A stretch of DNA of 64,000 nucleotides from Numida meleagris (Eukaryota > Chordata > Aves > Galliformes > Numididae), in contig NC_034409.1 in assembly GCF_002078875.1 (NCBI RefSeq), positions 19,164,877-19,228,876 on the forward strand, written 5' to 3'. How positions within the stretch are numbered: the first letter of the stretch is position 1; every line of letters begins with the position of its first letter. Shown piece by piece: positions 1 through 13,712 of this stretch. The notes beneath the pieces were generated by a model. That model ran no database searches, was not told the origin of the DNA, and worked only from the letters and a program-made list of their open reading frames with translations. The position numbers were made by a program, and so were the translations under genes.

Positions 1-1568
1 ATGCTTACTTTACAAAACTTGAATCCCTTGATTGCATGTTTTAATCAACAGTATCAATATTACAGAATATGTTTTCAGTTTGGGATCTGAGGTCTTATCC
101 AAATGGCAACGGTTGTATAATAATGACCTTTGCTTGAGTATTGTGTTAGGTTTTGCATTAAATATATACTAAAATTAACTAAGTACAACAGGTTCAAACT
201 GTATGAAAAAAAAATTGCTTTTTCTTTCCCATTTGTTTTTAATTGGTTTTTATTTTAAATGGAATGAAATAGCAGATCTCTTCTCCATAGGGTTTTTCAG
301 AAAAAAAAGAGTACTTGGATTTCTAGCTCAGAAAAATGAATATGAACAAAAGTAGAGTGTTCAGGGTAGAAGCTCACTTGTAGTCTAAAAAATAAGAGGA
401 TAAGAGCCCAAATTTTGTTTCACTTTCTAGATTTTGTTAACACTTCAAACTCAGAGATTAAACAAGACTAAATGGAAAGTATTAGTTAGTTCACATTTTA
501 GTAGAGTAGTACTGGTTTATTTATGTGTATTTAAATAAACATGCTATGTTTTCGCATTTCAGTTGTTTGATGAAATGTTCTACAAGTTCCATCTCTGTAA
601 AAATGTGTACTACAACTTCAGTGGTAGATATTATATTTGCTAGAGATTTCAGTTTCACAGTTTATGATATATATAATTCGCTAACTGTAAACCATTTTTG
701 TCATTAGTTACTTAACTCAGTAATTTTAATTATGTTACTTAATGAACTACATTAATATATTTGATTTTCATGTCTGAATTTATTTTTAAAGAGTTTGTTG
801 ATTTACTGAGTACTAATCATCTCTGTCTATTTTCTGAGACTTTTCCATGTACTGAAGGGAGGAGTTGTAGACTGGCATGCTTGACTTTCTAGGATCCTTC
901 TGTGGTCACTGAAGAAATATAGTCCTGTCTTCTCAGAGCCAATGCCTTTGACTAACTGCAGGCAGCCATCAGAATGTGACACTGTGTTTCCCTTCATCTT
1001 GGCTATGGCTGTCTTGCTGCCATCCTGTCTGTGGTGACACAATCAATTTTGTTACATGCATTTGTGAGTTCAGTCAGATCAGCTCACTGATCCAACTTCC
1101 ACCACAATAAAACAGCAAAAAGAGGAAAAAAATTGTTCTACATCAGTTCAATACCGCAACACTGATGCTAGATCCAGTGCGAGGATTTGGGGGCAAACCT
1201 CTTTGTTTTGATTGCAGGTTGCTGCTGACAGCTAGATCAGATTAACCATGCTGTGAAAATGTCTTCACTTACAGTCCAGCTCCCTTACAGAGGTATATCC
1301 GTCTACATGGAGAGATGCTGGCAAAATTATCTTCAGTAGACTAATACTACTTAAATGCAGTAATATGGAGGTATGTATAATTGTTCGCATGGAAGGCTTG
1401 CATCTCTGCATACAGCAATGCATCTAATTGCCTTTGAGAATAAAAAAACTCAAACAAGGATCATTGCTGCTTAGGGGAATCTATCTTTCTTAATCAAACT
1501 CAGATTAACAGGCACTTTCAGGAAGGAATCAAGAAATGCTGGCTTGTAGCCTGGAGCATTCTTCCTGG

Positions 1569-1612
1569 CTTTTTTTTTTTCTTTTTTTTCTTTCTTTCTT
1601 TTTTTTTTTTTA
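1569..1612. repeat. Polypyrimidine (T/C) tract
   Basis: Nearly pure T interrupted by C. On the minus strand it is a poly-purine run that gives a lysine-rich open frame (1471-1794), which is a low-complexity artefact and not a gene. Confidence 0.85.
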
Positions 1613-4599
1613 ACCACCATCAGAGGCTGTCTCTGATCTCCCATGCAGAAAAAAAAAAAACCAAAAAACACAGTGAGAGATTTAGTGTGTCCAGATGCTG
1701 AGAGACACAGATGTATCTGTGGAGTATGGACTGATAATGACAGAACAAAGCTCTGAAATGAGTAGGGAGAAAACAGGAGAAAACAGAAATGCAAAAGGAA
1801 GAACAGGAAGAGATAGGTACAATACGAAGGATGAAAATAAAGTCAAAGAAAAATAAGCCATATATATTAATAGCTATTTATAAGAATACACAAATAACTG
1901 AATATACTGTAAATAAGTTCACGTGTGTATACATATTTAATATATGGAGAAAAAATAGAGAGACAAAAATACAAAATAAATTCCAGATCACTGTTGTCTC
2001 TTAATTACATTTTTTTCCATGTAACATTCAGTCTTAGAAGCCAAGCTTATCCAATCAGTCTGGGAAGTCTACATCTTCCCACATAGTTGCTCTGATGTCT
2101 TTTGCATCACTCAAATTCTCTACTTCTTAGATATTTTATTCAATTAGAGATTTATTTTGGTCTATCTGGAAATTCTACTTTGCTTTCATTTGTGTTTTCA
2201 AGAAAATCCTAAAAATCTGAAGGTTATTTGTTTTCAAGCCTTATCTTCACAAACTGAGGATTCGTTGTTGTAATTCTCATTTCTCTGACAAATGGATCTG
2301 CTTGACATACTCAGGGAGATGTATGGAGTAGCTGCCCTCAGAAACTTCTGGAAATGCTTACTCCAGGAACAGTGTACACACATAGCTGTCCGTCACTGGT
2401 GGCATTTAAGTATACTACACAGAATAATTGGAAGCATCTAAAAAGAATAAAAGAGAACTTACTTTCATGTAGACTTAGTTAAAAGTCCTTAGAACTTATT
2501 GTTTTAAGCGATTATGAAAAGCTATTAAAACTGTTGTAGTCAAATGCTTTTTCCTATTGATTAAGGGAAGGAAAACTGACTGGTCCTTAGTATATCAGAT
2601 CAAGTACATTAAAAGTCATTAAGCTGAGTATCTGGAGCAAACCTGCTGGTGCTGGTGGTGTGACTTCCACGCTACATCTATTTTTGAAACTCTTCATGCT
2701 TTTTCTAGTTTCTCTTTATATGAACTGCCTATAAGAGCTTCTAGGGCCAAAAGTGTGCTGCAATCTGTTTCAACCTTGATCATTTTATTCCACAAAGAAG
2801 CCAGTTCTCACATTTCAAGAGAATTTTCTGTCTCTCACACAAAGTTTATTGATGAGAGATAATCAGAAAATTAATTTTCAGAGTGAATATCTGATACTTA
2901 TTACATGCAACCCTTGGTGCACTTTAGGTTGCTGTGAACTTATATTATTATTATTATAAAACACCTCGGTGAGCACGTTTTTGTAATATAAACTCAGGTT
3001 CGTGGGAGAGATGTGAAGAGTATATTCCTGAAAAGATTCTGAAGACTTGCTAGAACGTAGGTATTGGTTTCACCCAGGTTTTCATTTAAAGGATTCAGCT
3101 TCCAAGACAATGGAAGCTATGACTTGGCTCCTAGCTCAGTAAAGTTTTTATTTTGTATGATCTAACTGAATTGTGAGAAGCTGAGATGTGTAGTAAATTA
3201 ATAACTTGTAGTAAATGATAGCATTCTGGGACTGGTGGAATTATTTTTGAGCGTTCCAGAATGTTTATTATAAATGTCTCTTCCCTATTTTGAATTGTAG
3301 TCATATTTGAAATAGTGTTCTGTTTTGGAGCTTTATAGCTAAAGCAATGCAATCTTAACTAATTGGTTCAAAAGAAGTCCATGTTAACTTTTTCATTTCA
3401 TATGGATTCATATCACTCAAATTTTGCTTTGAGTACTGAGTTGAAACAAACCAAAAATTCAAAGGAAAGCTCCACCCATAACATTGAATTTTGTCTGGAA
3501 AACATTTTTTACCCTTTGAATCATAACCAGAATGATAATGAGTAACAGCTGGTTTCCATCCTAACTCCGAATGACCCACTTCTGCTAAAACTTGAACCTT
3601 CTTTATCTGTGAAAGCTACAAATCTTGGCGACAGTTTTGGTAGACCAAAATTAAATTTCAAACTTGCTGTGCAAGACTGATGCAATTCAATTTCTTTTTC
3701 AGCTGCAACCTGCATATAATGGGGTAGCCCTGATTTACGTGTCATTTATTTCTTTATTTATATAGAAAGGATGATTTATTCATTTTTTTTCCTCCAATAT
3801 TTTTCTGCATGGTAGGATTTCATCATCAAGTTAAGATTACTGAGTATGGCTTCTTTCACAGTTCACTGCCAAAGAAAATATTTACAAGAGTGAAGAGAGG
3901 CTCTATGACTGCTATAAATTTATTGCTGGCTACACAATGCACAAATGTGTCATGATTCTTAGTGGTGCCATGCCTAATTTAGGTGAAATGTAAACCTTTG
4001 TATAGACAGTGCTCTGACATCCCTGTAAAATCTGCAGAAAGCCCAATTGCTGTGATAGAAAAAATATGATCTCATTCAGGGATCAAAATATTAGCACTAA
4101 CTTGCCAAAAGTCTTTGTGGTAGACAGAATTAAAAGTCAGTCATCCCTCTAAGAAAATCTTGTCCAGGACTTTGTTTCCTTTTGTTTTGAGAACATTTTC
4201 AACAAATCCATGCTGTGCGGGTATTTAACCTTCTGAAGGCTTTGTATGCATTTCCTTGGGAAGTAAATATTTATAATAAATATTTGATTTCTAGTGTAGT
4301 ATCAGAAATCTAATTTTTGAGTGTTTTCTATGGCTTCACTATTTGTGCTGTTGTTGATTTGTTGGGATGTCATGATTTTTTTCCTTTTGTGCATTCAGAT
4401 TTTAGTTAGTTAAGATCACTGAGTCCTTTCATACAACCTTCCAAGTTTCTAAGTAAATTTTATCTTTGCTATCTGCGTGCACTTCATGCATGTCCTAAAT
4501 TATTTCTCAGTTGTTTAGTGAGTTTCCATCTCTTGAAAAGACAGCCTTAATTAGGTAATAATTTACCCAAGATAAACTTTGGTTCTAAACTTTGGTTGA

Positions 4600-4720
4600 T
4601 ATAAAAATTTAAAATTTAAATTTAAAAATTTAAAATTATGAAAATGACTTCTGAAATAACATATATTTTATTATTAATATAAAATTAATATTAATATAAA
4701 ATATAAAATATAAAAATTTT
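4600..4720. repeat. AT-rich low-complexity patch
   Basis: Interleaved AAATTT and TATAAAAT-like units form several short palindromes, for example around 4606-4637. Likely simple-sequence drift. No gene is present. Confidence 0.7.
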
Positions 4721-5234
4721 GAGTAATAAAATAGCATTAACTATAGTACATGCTTCCACTAAATAAAGAATGAATTCTTGGTTTCACATATTGAGCTTCA
4801 TCCTTAAAGAGCCCAAACTCTTCAAAGGAACAGCCTCTCTGTGTAGACTTAGAACACAGTAAGCCAACTTTCTTGCCCTTGTAGGCCTCCTAAATTCTAG
4901 TGTAGACTTTTGGACACCATGTGGTTGTGTTCTTTTCCTCCTGATGAAAGGTGTCATGTATAGAAATACTGGACTTGCTTTAGTGTACATATGCATACAC
5001 ATACTTTTATGAAGGTAGTTCTTGTCTTCAACCTGCTTGTGCCTAAACAGTTTCTGGAAAAAGAACATTCAGAGATAGTTTGTTGTTATTAGAACAGTAT
5101 GTAGAATTTATTCATGATTTCTTTTTTTTCCTCAACAGCTCTTCAATCCCTGAAAAGAAGATGACAATATGACAGATTTATTATTCTGGAGGTAGCAACT
5201 TGTTTTTGGTCACCATCTTTCTTTGGTCCATTGG

Positions 5235-5302
5235 TCACAGAATCACAGAATTGTAGGAGTTGGAAGGGACTTCTAGAGACCATTGAGTCCAAACCCCCAA
5301 AG
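5235..5302 (-). mobile_element. CR1 LINE 3' tail fragment
   Basis: The short piece begins CACAGAATCACAGAAT and continues with the GAGTTGGAAGGGAC motif, which is the reverse complement of the CR1 3' end. Only about 70 bp remain, so it is a severely 5'-truncated insertion on the minus strand. Confidence 0.85.
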
Positions 5303-7969
5303 ATGCATTTATTCCTTTGAGTCCATTGCAACTCCTAAATAATATGTGAGAACAAAATTTGAAAAGCAGTTGTGTGATTGAAACATATATTTTCCCAGGA
5401 AAACTATGCTAGAAATCAAAACAATAAAGCCAAAACACAATCTGCAGCTTGCTCCTGGCTGGTATCTGAGGAATGTTAAGGAAAGAGAATTGATGAATGG
5501 AAATACTGTAGCTGAAGTGTATTGTCATGTTCAGAGGCAGGTTATGTTTGCATGCATGTCTTTGTAGTGAACAGAAAGCTCTTTTATCCGTGCTGGTTTT
5601 AGTTAATTAGTAAAATAAATAAATAAATGTATTGATAAATAAATATAACACAAAATTCAGTGGGAGTGAATAATACAGATGTTTTCTTATGGACTTCGGC
5701 AGTTATGCACAGACTGTGATGTAATATTTATTGTTATTTTTATCTATACTAGCAATTTTAAAGCAATCATAGCTATGTACAGCTACGATGCAATGAATCC
5801 TAATACAGCAAAAAAAACCTTATTTTACAATGTAGACAGTCTTAAGCTCCTGAAGGGGCAAAAATGAGATGGTTAATTTTCACAAAGAATTATTTTAATA
5901 GCACAGAAGTTTGTACTTTTTTTTTTTTTAATCTTCCAAGATATTTACAAATCTGTAAGTGAAGAAGTAGTTCTTCCTTTATGGAAAGTATTTTATCTAC
6001 TTTTCTTCCTCCTTGCCCCCTCAGTTTTTGGTGCTTCATTCTTCTCACTGGAATGAAAAGCTCAGAAGAAATGTAAATCTTGGATTCATATAAAAAATTA
6101 ACTGATAGTTCAATGCACAGATGTTCAGGGGATGTTTCTAACCTATATGTAACAAAAGTTATTAGAAATCTTGCATGAGGAATTAAAGCCTTTGGTTTCT
6201 ACTCACAAAGGATTTGTGTGAGATTTGAGTAAGCCTCAGAATATTTCAAATTGGAAAGTTCTGGTGGAGCAAACAATTTCATATATATTTTTTCATAATC
6301 ATTGATAGCCTGGATCAAATTCATGTAAGCCAAAAGAAAATTCACATTTGCATAAGTCTTAATTCTCAAGAAATGACTGTTCATCTGTTGAAACAAGGTC
6401 TTACAGTACAATTAAGTTATTTGGGCACACCCAGTATTGCTAATTTTTTCTACTAAACATTTATAAGTCATTTTCTGCTTCTTAAATGTGAAAAATCATG
6501 TTATACTGAAAAATCAGTAAAATATATTTTTGCTCTTTGCATGTCCTCTTTCCTACCTGGTTTGGAAAATTAACTATAAATCGGTTAATATTTTGAATGA
6601 ACCAATGTTCATTAGAGTTTTAATGCTTAAATGTGTTAATACAATTATGCCTTATCCATTATGCATGAAACATATTCAAAAGGGACATACATGTTTCATA
6701 AGATTCCCTAAGAGTGAAGAGTTATAGATTAATAATAGAGAAAAAATTAAATACAAAATTTAATTCTAATGGGGACTTTTATTCTCTTTAAAGACCTCAG
6801 TAAAAAGTATTTATTAATTTTGTCACTCTCTTCTAACTAATTTCACTTACAATTATCAGGAAGTTTTATTTTTTTCTGTCATTTTGTGTGTCTTTCTATC
6901 TTTTGTGCTTTAGTTACTTTGTTGTATGGCATTCAGAGTGAACACAGAAAGCATATAATGTTGCCCAATAATTTCCACTGTAGCATTCTCATTTTCATTT
7001 ACTCATAAGGTTGCCAACTTTAACTGTCAAAGCTGAAATGTTCTCTCCTGTGTAATTTTACTGGTGAGAAAAGAAGTTTCCATTGCCCATTGCCAATGTT
7101 AAACTGCTTGCAAGTATTCACTGAGTTATCTTATATTCCATCTAGTAGCAAAGACAGGGAGGTCATTCTACTGTCAGAAATGCACTTGTTGCCTCATCTA
7201 TGGATTGCTGGCCAAATTGTGAGCCTTAAATCTGAGATGCATTAGAGCCCCATTCATGACATAAGTGTGGAGAAATTATCTAAAGACTTCATTTGAACAC
7301 TTATGCTTAAATACAAGGCTTGATAGTTTAGTGAATTTTCCTTCAAGTTGCTGCTTTCATCTATCAGGGGCTACTGTCATACTATGTACTTAATAAGGAC
7401 TATGAACACATTTTGTGTATTGCTGCGCAGGAAGGCAGAGTACACCAATGTCTAGAATTAACTGTGGTGAACAGTCAAAGAAGGTGTAGAAAGAACAAGG
7501 AGAACAGGATGAAGAGTTTGATGATGTCTAGGTGAAGACAAATGCTTTCTTTAGAAATGACTTATATCCTAACAGTAACACCTCTGTCCTCCTAAGTTCT
7601 CCTGTCTCTGTAAAGTGGAACTAATAATGTCAGTAAATCATACAGATACTGTCAAGAGTTTTTCATGATCATTTCCAATATAGTCAGGAATTGTACTGAT
7701 AGCAGCACAAAAAAGATCACAAGGAAATGGACAATGATGTATTAAGAAATGAGTGATGTATAGTAAATGCAGGGCTAAATAGTGAGTGATGGAAATCACA
7801 AAGTATCAACAATAATGTTCAAAGTACCTTGCCATTAAAACTACTGTGTTCATGGTATATATCTATAAAAATATATCTTTAGAAATACGGAATATGAAAT
7901 ACAAATATTAAACTGGTTCTGAAAACAACCATAAATCTTAACAAAAAGTTGAAATTAGCAATCACAAAT
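5303..7969. other. Unique AT-rich non-coding stretch
   Basis: No transposon is recognised. It contains a short AAAT repeat near 5610-5645. The minus-strand open frame at 6199-6411 is bounded by fair splice-like signals and is listed separately as a weak exon candidate. Confidence 0.5.
6207..6384 (-). other. Weak candidate exon (unrecognised)
   Basis: On the minus strand, a TTGTTTCAACAG acceptor-like motif is followed by 178 bases open in the ATG-starting frame, then by a GTGAGT donor-like motif at 6201-6206. The encoded peptide is about 59 residues, rich in Tyr, Asn and Leu, and matches no family I know. Similar acceptor/frame/donor combinations occur on both strands of this AT-rich window, so chance is the leading explanation. 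Confidence 0.12.
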
Positions 7970-8344
7970 TGGAGAAGAGAAAATTCTGGGGATACCTCTC
8001 TGTAGTCTTCCCATACTTGAAGGGAGTTTATAAAAAGGTGAGAGACCAACTTTTTATATGGGCTGATAGTGATAGGATGAGGGAGAATGGTTTTAATCTA
8101 AAAGAGGGCAGATTTAGATTAGATATTAGGAGGAAATTTTTAACTCAGATGTGGTGAGGCTCTGGAATAGAATTCTGTGAGAAGCTACCAGATGCCTCCA
8201 GTGATGAGGTATCATCACTGGAGGCATCACTGGAGACCAGGTTCGATGGGGCCCTGGGCAGCCTTATCTGGTGTGTGGCAAATGGCAGGGGGGTTGGAAT
8301 TGAATAGGCTTTAAGGTCCCTTCCAACCCAAGCCATTCTATGAT
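7970..8344 (+). mobile_element. CR1 LINE 3' fragment
   Basis: A plus-strand CR1 3' portion. It starts in the GGAGAAGAGAAAATTC region that encodes the end of ORF2 and finishes with AAGGTCCCTTCCAACCC and CATTCTATGA. The first 62 codons (7969-8157) still read as the CR1 ORF2 C-terminus, including a [11 protein letters not shown] motif. The element is 5'-truncated, its tail has only one ATTCTATGA unit, and it contains a perfect hairpin at 8191-8228. Confidence 0.92.
8191..8228. repeat. Perfect 17-bp inverted repeat inside CR1
   Basis: Arms GATGCCTCCAGTGATGA (8191-8207) and TCATCACTGGAGGCATC (8212-8228) are exactly complementary around a GGTA loop. The right arm resembles normal CR1 sequence at this place (the CTGGAGGCAT part). 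The left arm therefore looks like a local inverted copy, perhaps made by template switching during replication. Confidence 0.9.
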
Positions 8345-9858
8345 GTTTTGAAATTAGTAAGATAATATATTTTGAGGCTTCCACTTAACAGTCAAATGCC
8401 TCTGTAGCTTACCTTTCACATACTGATTTAAGTATAAGGAGCAAGCAAATAAAAGATTTTCTTTGCTTCCTAGCAGAAATTTAATGTATGTCTTACAATG
8501 TTGTATGCCATTGTGTAAGGCTTTACAATATTTTATCTGAAGAAAGACACACTTTTTAAAGAACTTCTTATTCTACATATGTATTTAGATCACAGTAGAA
8601 TATGTAGAGCACTTTGCCAGTTAAAAAGGTGCCTTATCATGTCAGTATATACAGTAGAAATCACTGTTTTAATTGCATCAATATGGTATAGTCAACAAAA
8701 GAAAGAGAACGTAATGTACTTCATATGTCCTCTGTTGACTGATTCTCCTTTAATTTGTAACACATTTTATTTATTCTAGTTTGTATGCTTAGATGTGTCC
8801 TCATTTGACTTTTGGCTCAAGCAAATAAGTCCAGAAATGAAGGATATGCCTACTGAGATCACTTCCTGCTGAAGTCTGGTTTCTTGGCTGGGAAACTGGC
8901 CTCTCTTGTTCGTGCTGGAAAGTATTTACAATGGAGATGTTGTAGTATAGAGGCAAAGTTATTCCAGGACATGTGCATGAATATAAATAGACATGTGAAG
9001 AAATTTATGCTAAAGAATCAGAGGAGGCAATGAAACCAAAACCTACTCATAACAACTTTCAATATAGGTTTTAAATCACCTTTCTCGAATTCCTACAAAG
9101 TAACTCATCATTAAAGGACGCTGATATTCAGGACAGGGAATGCCCATAATCTATTTGTGTCTGTGAAGAACTTTTTATGAATATCAAATCATGGAAATAC
9201 CTTGAAAAGATACAGTGATACTCCAAATCAGAGAGAGCAGAAAAGAGAGCTGCGCTACAGGATAAGCTAATATTTATGTCAAAATTCCTTAACAGACATG
9301 GTGTCACTGTGGCGGGTGTTTACTCTTGTGTTGCTGGCCACAGGGCACACAAGCTCAGGAAGAGTAGTGTCTGTGAGGCATACATGTCCTGAAAGGAAGA
9401 GCCTAGGGGTGTGGGCACAGAACTGAGGGTTGGAAAATGCTAGGAAGATCACGGGTACTCGACTGCATAGCTGATCTTTCTCTTCCTTTTGTCAGGGAAG
9501 GTACAAACCTTTCTACACCATCTTTCATAAAGTTGATACGACTTTTGTTGTTTTTTTTTAAATTTTTTTTGTTTTCATTTTTATTTTATTTGTATAAGAT
9601 GCACACTTTAGAGGCAGAAAAATTTATGAATGTATCAGTTGATTCCAATTTGAAAAAAGTAAGTTGTTGGTACAAGAAGATTACAGAACACTGTAATGGA
9701 GGTCTAAAGTCACTGGGATTTTAGTGTAGAGAAATAAAGAATGAAAAAGAAAGTCTGAGAGTGATGAAATTAATCTCCATAAGAGTCAAAGAGACTGAGA
9801 AAAAAATAAGAAAACGAAGAAAATTGGTAAACTATAACTGAAGAAGTGCTTCAACAAC
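8345..9858. other. Unique AT-rich non-coding stretch
   Basis: No gene or transposon is recognised. There is a slightly more GC-rich patch at 9300-9430 of unknown origin. Confidence 0.55.
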
Positions 9859-10870
9859 CACAGAATCAGAAAATCACTGAACCTGGCAGAGTCTTTAAGC
9901 CAATGGCTCTACTCAAGCATATTCACTTAGAGCAGATTGCCAAGACTTGCCTAGTTGAGTTGTGGATATCTCCACAGATGGAGACTGTAACCTCTCTGAG
10001 CAAACTGGTATTTGACCACTCTGTCAGTAAAAATATGTTTTTTTTTTAATGTTCAGACAGACTTTCTTATGCTTTAGCTCATGCCCATTGCCTCTTGTCC
10101 TGTCACTGTACATCACTGAAAAGATCCTGGCTCCATCTTCTTTATGTCCTCCCATCAGGAGTTGAACCACATGGATAAGATCCCCTTGATCATTCTAATC
10201 TCCATTCTGAACAGTCTCACCTCTTTCAGCTTTTCCTTGTGTGAAAGATTTTCCAGTCCCATGATCATCTTTGAGGATTTTCACTGGTCTCTATCCAGTA
10301 TGCCCATGTACCGGGAAATGTAGAACTAAACAGCAGTCCAGGTGTAATTTCATCAGTGCTAAGAAGAGGATGAATCACCTCCCTTGACCTTCTGGAGACT
10401 GTTCCTAATTCAGAGCAGAATACTGTTGGCTTTCTTAGCTGCAAGGTCTCCATCTCTTTCCGTGGGTTAGACGTATGGCTGACCTTGAAGGCAGTGACCT
10501 TTCTGGTCGTAAGGAACCTCCCTCAATCCTCATGGCTGGTATTTCAAAGCTTTTGCAGTGAGATTGACTAGCTTCCACAGCACTGTTGGGTACATACTGT
10601 CTATGCTCATGTACTTGTCTGTTCAGTTTGTTTATTTCCAGGTCAGATCTTCCTCTGCTGGAGCAAAGTTTGTTTGTTTGTTTGTTTGTTTTCCCAGACT
10701 TTCCGAGTGGTCTCAGAGGCCTGTGAATCCCAAAAACCAGTCTTACTAGTAAAGACTGAGGTGAGGAAGGCCTTGAGTGCATTGTTCTTTTCTGCGTCCT
10801 TCATTGCAAGCTCCTTGTGCTATTCGGTAGCAGCCCCTTGTTTTCCCTAGTCTTTGTTTTACCGATGCCC
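9859..10870 (-). mobile_element. Old, degraded CR1 LINE copy
   Basis: It begins CACAGAATCAGAAAATCACTG and follows the minus-strand CR1 order: tail, ORF2 C-terminus (CCTCTTGTCCTGTCACTG and CTCCATTCTGAACAGTCTCACC-like blocks), then, after missing reverse transcriptase sequence, an upstream block near 10740-10800 (TAGTAAAGACTGAGG) that aligns with 37125-37150 of the long CR1 copy in this window. Divergence is high. The central reverse transcriptase region is deleted or unrecognisable. A GTTT microsatellite lies inside it. The right boundary is uncertain by about 100 bp. Confidence 0.75.
10667..10691. repeat. (GTTT)n microsatellite
   Basis: About six GTTT units inside the old CR1 copy. Confidence 0.9.
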
Positions 10871-11730
10871 ACCTTGTCCCTCACTACATGGGTCTCAGCT
10901 CCAGGTGGTCATCAGGTTTTCCAGCCCCATTCCTGCATGTTAGAACAATGTCTCTGTGTTCCTCCTGGCTCACCTGGACCTTCCATCTCTTGCTCACTTC
11001 TTGAGTGTCACACAGCTATGGCAAAAGAGTGTGTCCATGTTCAATGATGCAAGTAAAATAGAAAAGGAATAGCAAGTTGAAATATGTAGAAACTGTATCT
11101 TCGGACATATAATAACAGTTGTTTTGCTTCAAGGTTTCTGATCTGTGTATTGTATGAATTCTTAAGAAATTAAAGAAGAAAAAGAACATGAAATTATGAA
11201 GCAAATGAATACTGTGCTTAGGTTAGTATCATTTGAACTTGCCAAGAAATAAAATCTTTTTGTTTTGAGCCAGAGAAATAATTTCTCTTTAATTATTTTG
11301 TGTACGTGTCACGTGTATCACTCCACAACTGTTTTATCTTGAACAACAGAGAATGACATGCAAGAATGATGTTTTTCCTTTTTGCTCTCTTTATGTTTTT
11401 CTCCTTTGTTTTGTTTCCTTTTATTCTCAATCATGTTCCCTCCACTGCACTTCTGTTGACAGCTTCTGAATTGCAGATTGTCAGAAGGTCAAATCACCTC
11501 TAGGCTGAAAGGCTTGTGCACTTCCATGCATCTGAGAAAAGCTGCTTTACTCGGACAAATACTGTACAAGCCAGTGGCATTAGCTGCAGTTTCAACAGGA
11601 GTACGGATGGAGATTGCCCTGAATCATCTTGGGTTTTGGGTCCCTCACTCAACCTGTCACAGTACATGAAATATACTTGGTTTGATGTCATGACACCTAA
11701 TCATATAGGCAGTAATAACTTGTGCACAGT

Positions 11731-11765
11731 AAATATATATACTTATATATATATTTGTATATATA
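11731..11765. repeat. (TA)n-rich simple repeat
   Basis: Alternating TATATA tracts with single interruptions. Confidence 0.8.
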
Positions 11766-13689
11766 AAAAGCTATCTCTGAGTATATTTAGCATGTGTGCA
11801 GGTGACGTGTATAATATTACCTTATTTGTCTGCAGACTGAGTTTACAAAATCATTGATTTTCACTTGTTCTTATGCATTTAAATGCCTTGTCATGGCTTA
11901 AATACCTCCTTTGTAATGTGTTTAACAGTTCTAGTTAGAAAGACCTGACCATAACAATGATTTCAACTATCTACTTTCCGGTAATCTCTCATCTTGACTA
12001 AGAAAAGTAGATTTCCAATCTTTGCAGCTTGCAACAGTCTGAAAAATTTTATGCATTTGCACCACTGGCAAAAAATATTCTAAAAATTTTAGAAAATATA
12101 CTTTTTATTGACTGTTATATTACTTCATGCAAAACACAGTTTACACATTTCCTTCAAAATGCTGGGACTAAGGATGAACACCCTTTTGGTGTTATTCATG
12201 TTTGGTAATAAATCCATGCAGAGCAAAGTAATATTTTTAATCTGTTTGAAGCCAATCCTCCATCCAGGAGCCATGGCATCTGAGAATCCATACGATTACA
12301 TTTGTAAATATTTGAATATTAATATTATTTCTTTATGTAATTATTTTAGCAATTTTAACTAGAGATATGCTGTTACGTCTGAGAGGTTCGCTTCCAAAAC
12401 AGAACCTCATGCAATAGAGCCCATTTTAGCCTTTGATGTAAACAGCTGTATATTTGAATCTACTGGCACCTGTTTTCTGTAGTTGACACTGTGCTGGTGT
12501 ATTTACTTACTGCTTATTGGAAAAATGGCAGCTATTCAGTCTGAACATTTTTTCTTAACCCTTTCACATGTAATTGCTAGTTAGAGATATTCTCATAGTT
12601 ATTTTATATGATATGCTATTGTCCTGATATCTTTTATACATATCTGCTTGTAATAAATATCCAGTAATTGCAAAAAAAAATTAACATTTACGTGAAAACA
12701 AAGAATAGTCATTTTCATTATATATATACATATATATATTTATTTTCATGTTTTGAAAAAAACTTGCAAAACAAGGGAAAAATGTTGTTTCTTAAAATAT
12801 TCTATTAAATATATCAATAAAAATTAATAAGTCCATTGTCTTATGAATTTATGTGTTTATAATGCTCTGATATGTATATATACATATATAATGCAATATA
12901 TACAAGAATGTACAACTAAATGTATAGTTCCCTCTCATATCAGTGGCTGATATCACCACTATCACCTCTTGGCTGAAGTGACCTCTTAAATCAATGTCAT
13001 TTTTGCCTTCTTCATCTCTATATGTTAGCCAGAGTCTTGCTGTGCAACTTGATAGTTTCTCATACATACCAATCAGATGAGATTACCAACTTCCATATTT
13101 ATGCTGCTGGTAATTCGTGCTCATTGTCTCCTCACAGAGCTTTATATTTCTCTCTTACAGAGTTTTATGTGTGTGCATCAATGCGAAACTTGAGTCAAAG
13201 CCAGGAGCTCCAGCCTGTGTTCTCCTTTACATAACATCTCACTAGACAGTGAGGTGTTTTTAGGTCTCTTCTTCTCCAAATTCCTTTCGTACCTATATAA
13301 CATGTACATTCTTTACAGCATGACAGACAGCTGATGCTGCAGATGTTGCTAAAAAGCTAACATTCAATAGCAATAGTAGAGATAAGCTGCCATTTTCTTC
13401 CGCATTTATATTGACATATCTTCCCAACCCCTTACAGAATGTATTGAGTATGATACTTCAGCTTTCACTTCTGTGCAATGGAGAAGTCTATATATAGAGT
13501 GAGAGCCCAGTATCAGTAATAAAGGCACCACACAATTCTGCAGGGAGAACTTGCCCTTTATGAAGGTATTCAACATTAAGAAACAATTGTTCACAAGAGC
13601 AAAAAGACCCAGTGGAAAGGCATCTTTTCAACTGGCATGTTTTCAACTACTTCTGATGAATTAAACTGACCTTTAGAAGTACATATCTA

Positions 13690-13712
13690 GGCTGGCGCAA
13701 ATGTTGATGTTT
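13690..13712 (+). repeat. Possible mariner-type terminal repeat
   Basis: A TA dinucleotide (13688-13689) is followed by GGCTGGCGCAAATGTTG, which resembles the end of MADE1/Hsmar-like mariners (consensus-like GGTTGGTGCAAAAGT). I could not find a clear partner inverted repeat downstream, so the match may be coincidental or the copy may be broken. Confidence 0.25.

Larger units (their letters stand above)
1..5234. other. Unique AT-rich non-coding stretch
   Basis: No gene or recognisable transposon is seen. It contains a polypyrimidine run at about 1569-1612 and a very AT-rich, partly self-complementary patch at about 4600-4720. Short open frames, such as the minus-strand one at 827-1042, match no family I know and have no clear splice context. 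Confidence 0.6.

Noticed and set aside
1471..1794. 107-codon minus-strand frame
   Set aside because: Much of it is a lysine-rich translation of a polypyrimidine tract, and it shows no protein-like features elsewhere.
9300..9430. Possible solo LTR
   Set aside because: No TG...CA ends, target duplication or polyadenylation signal could be placed.
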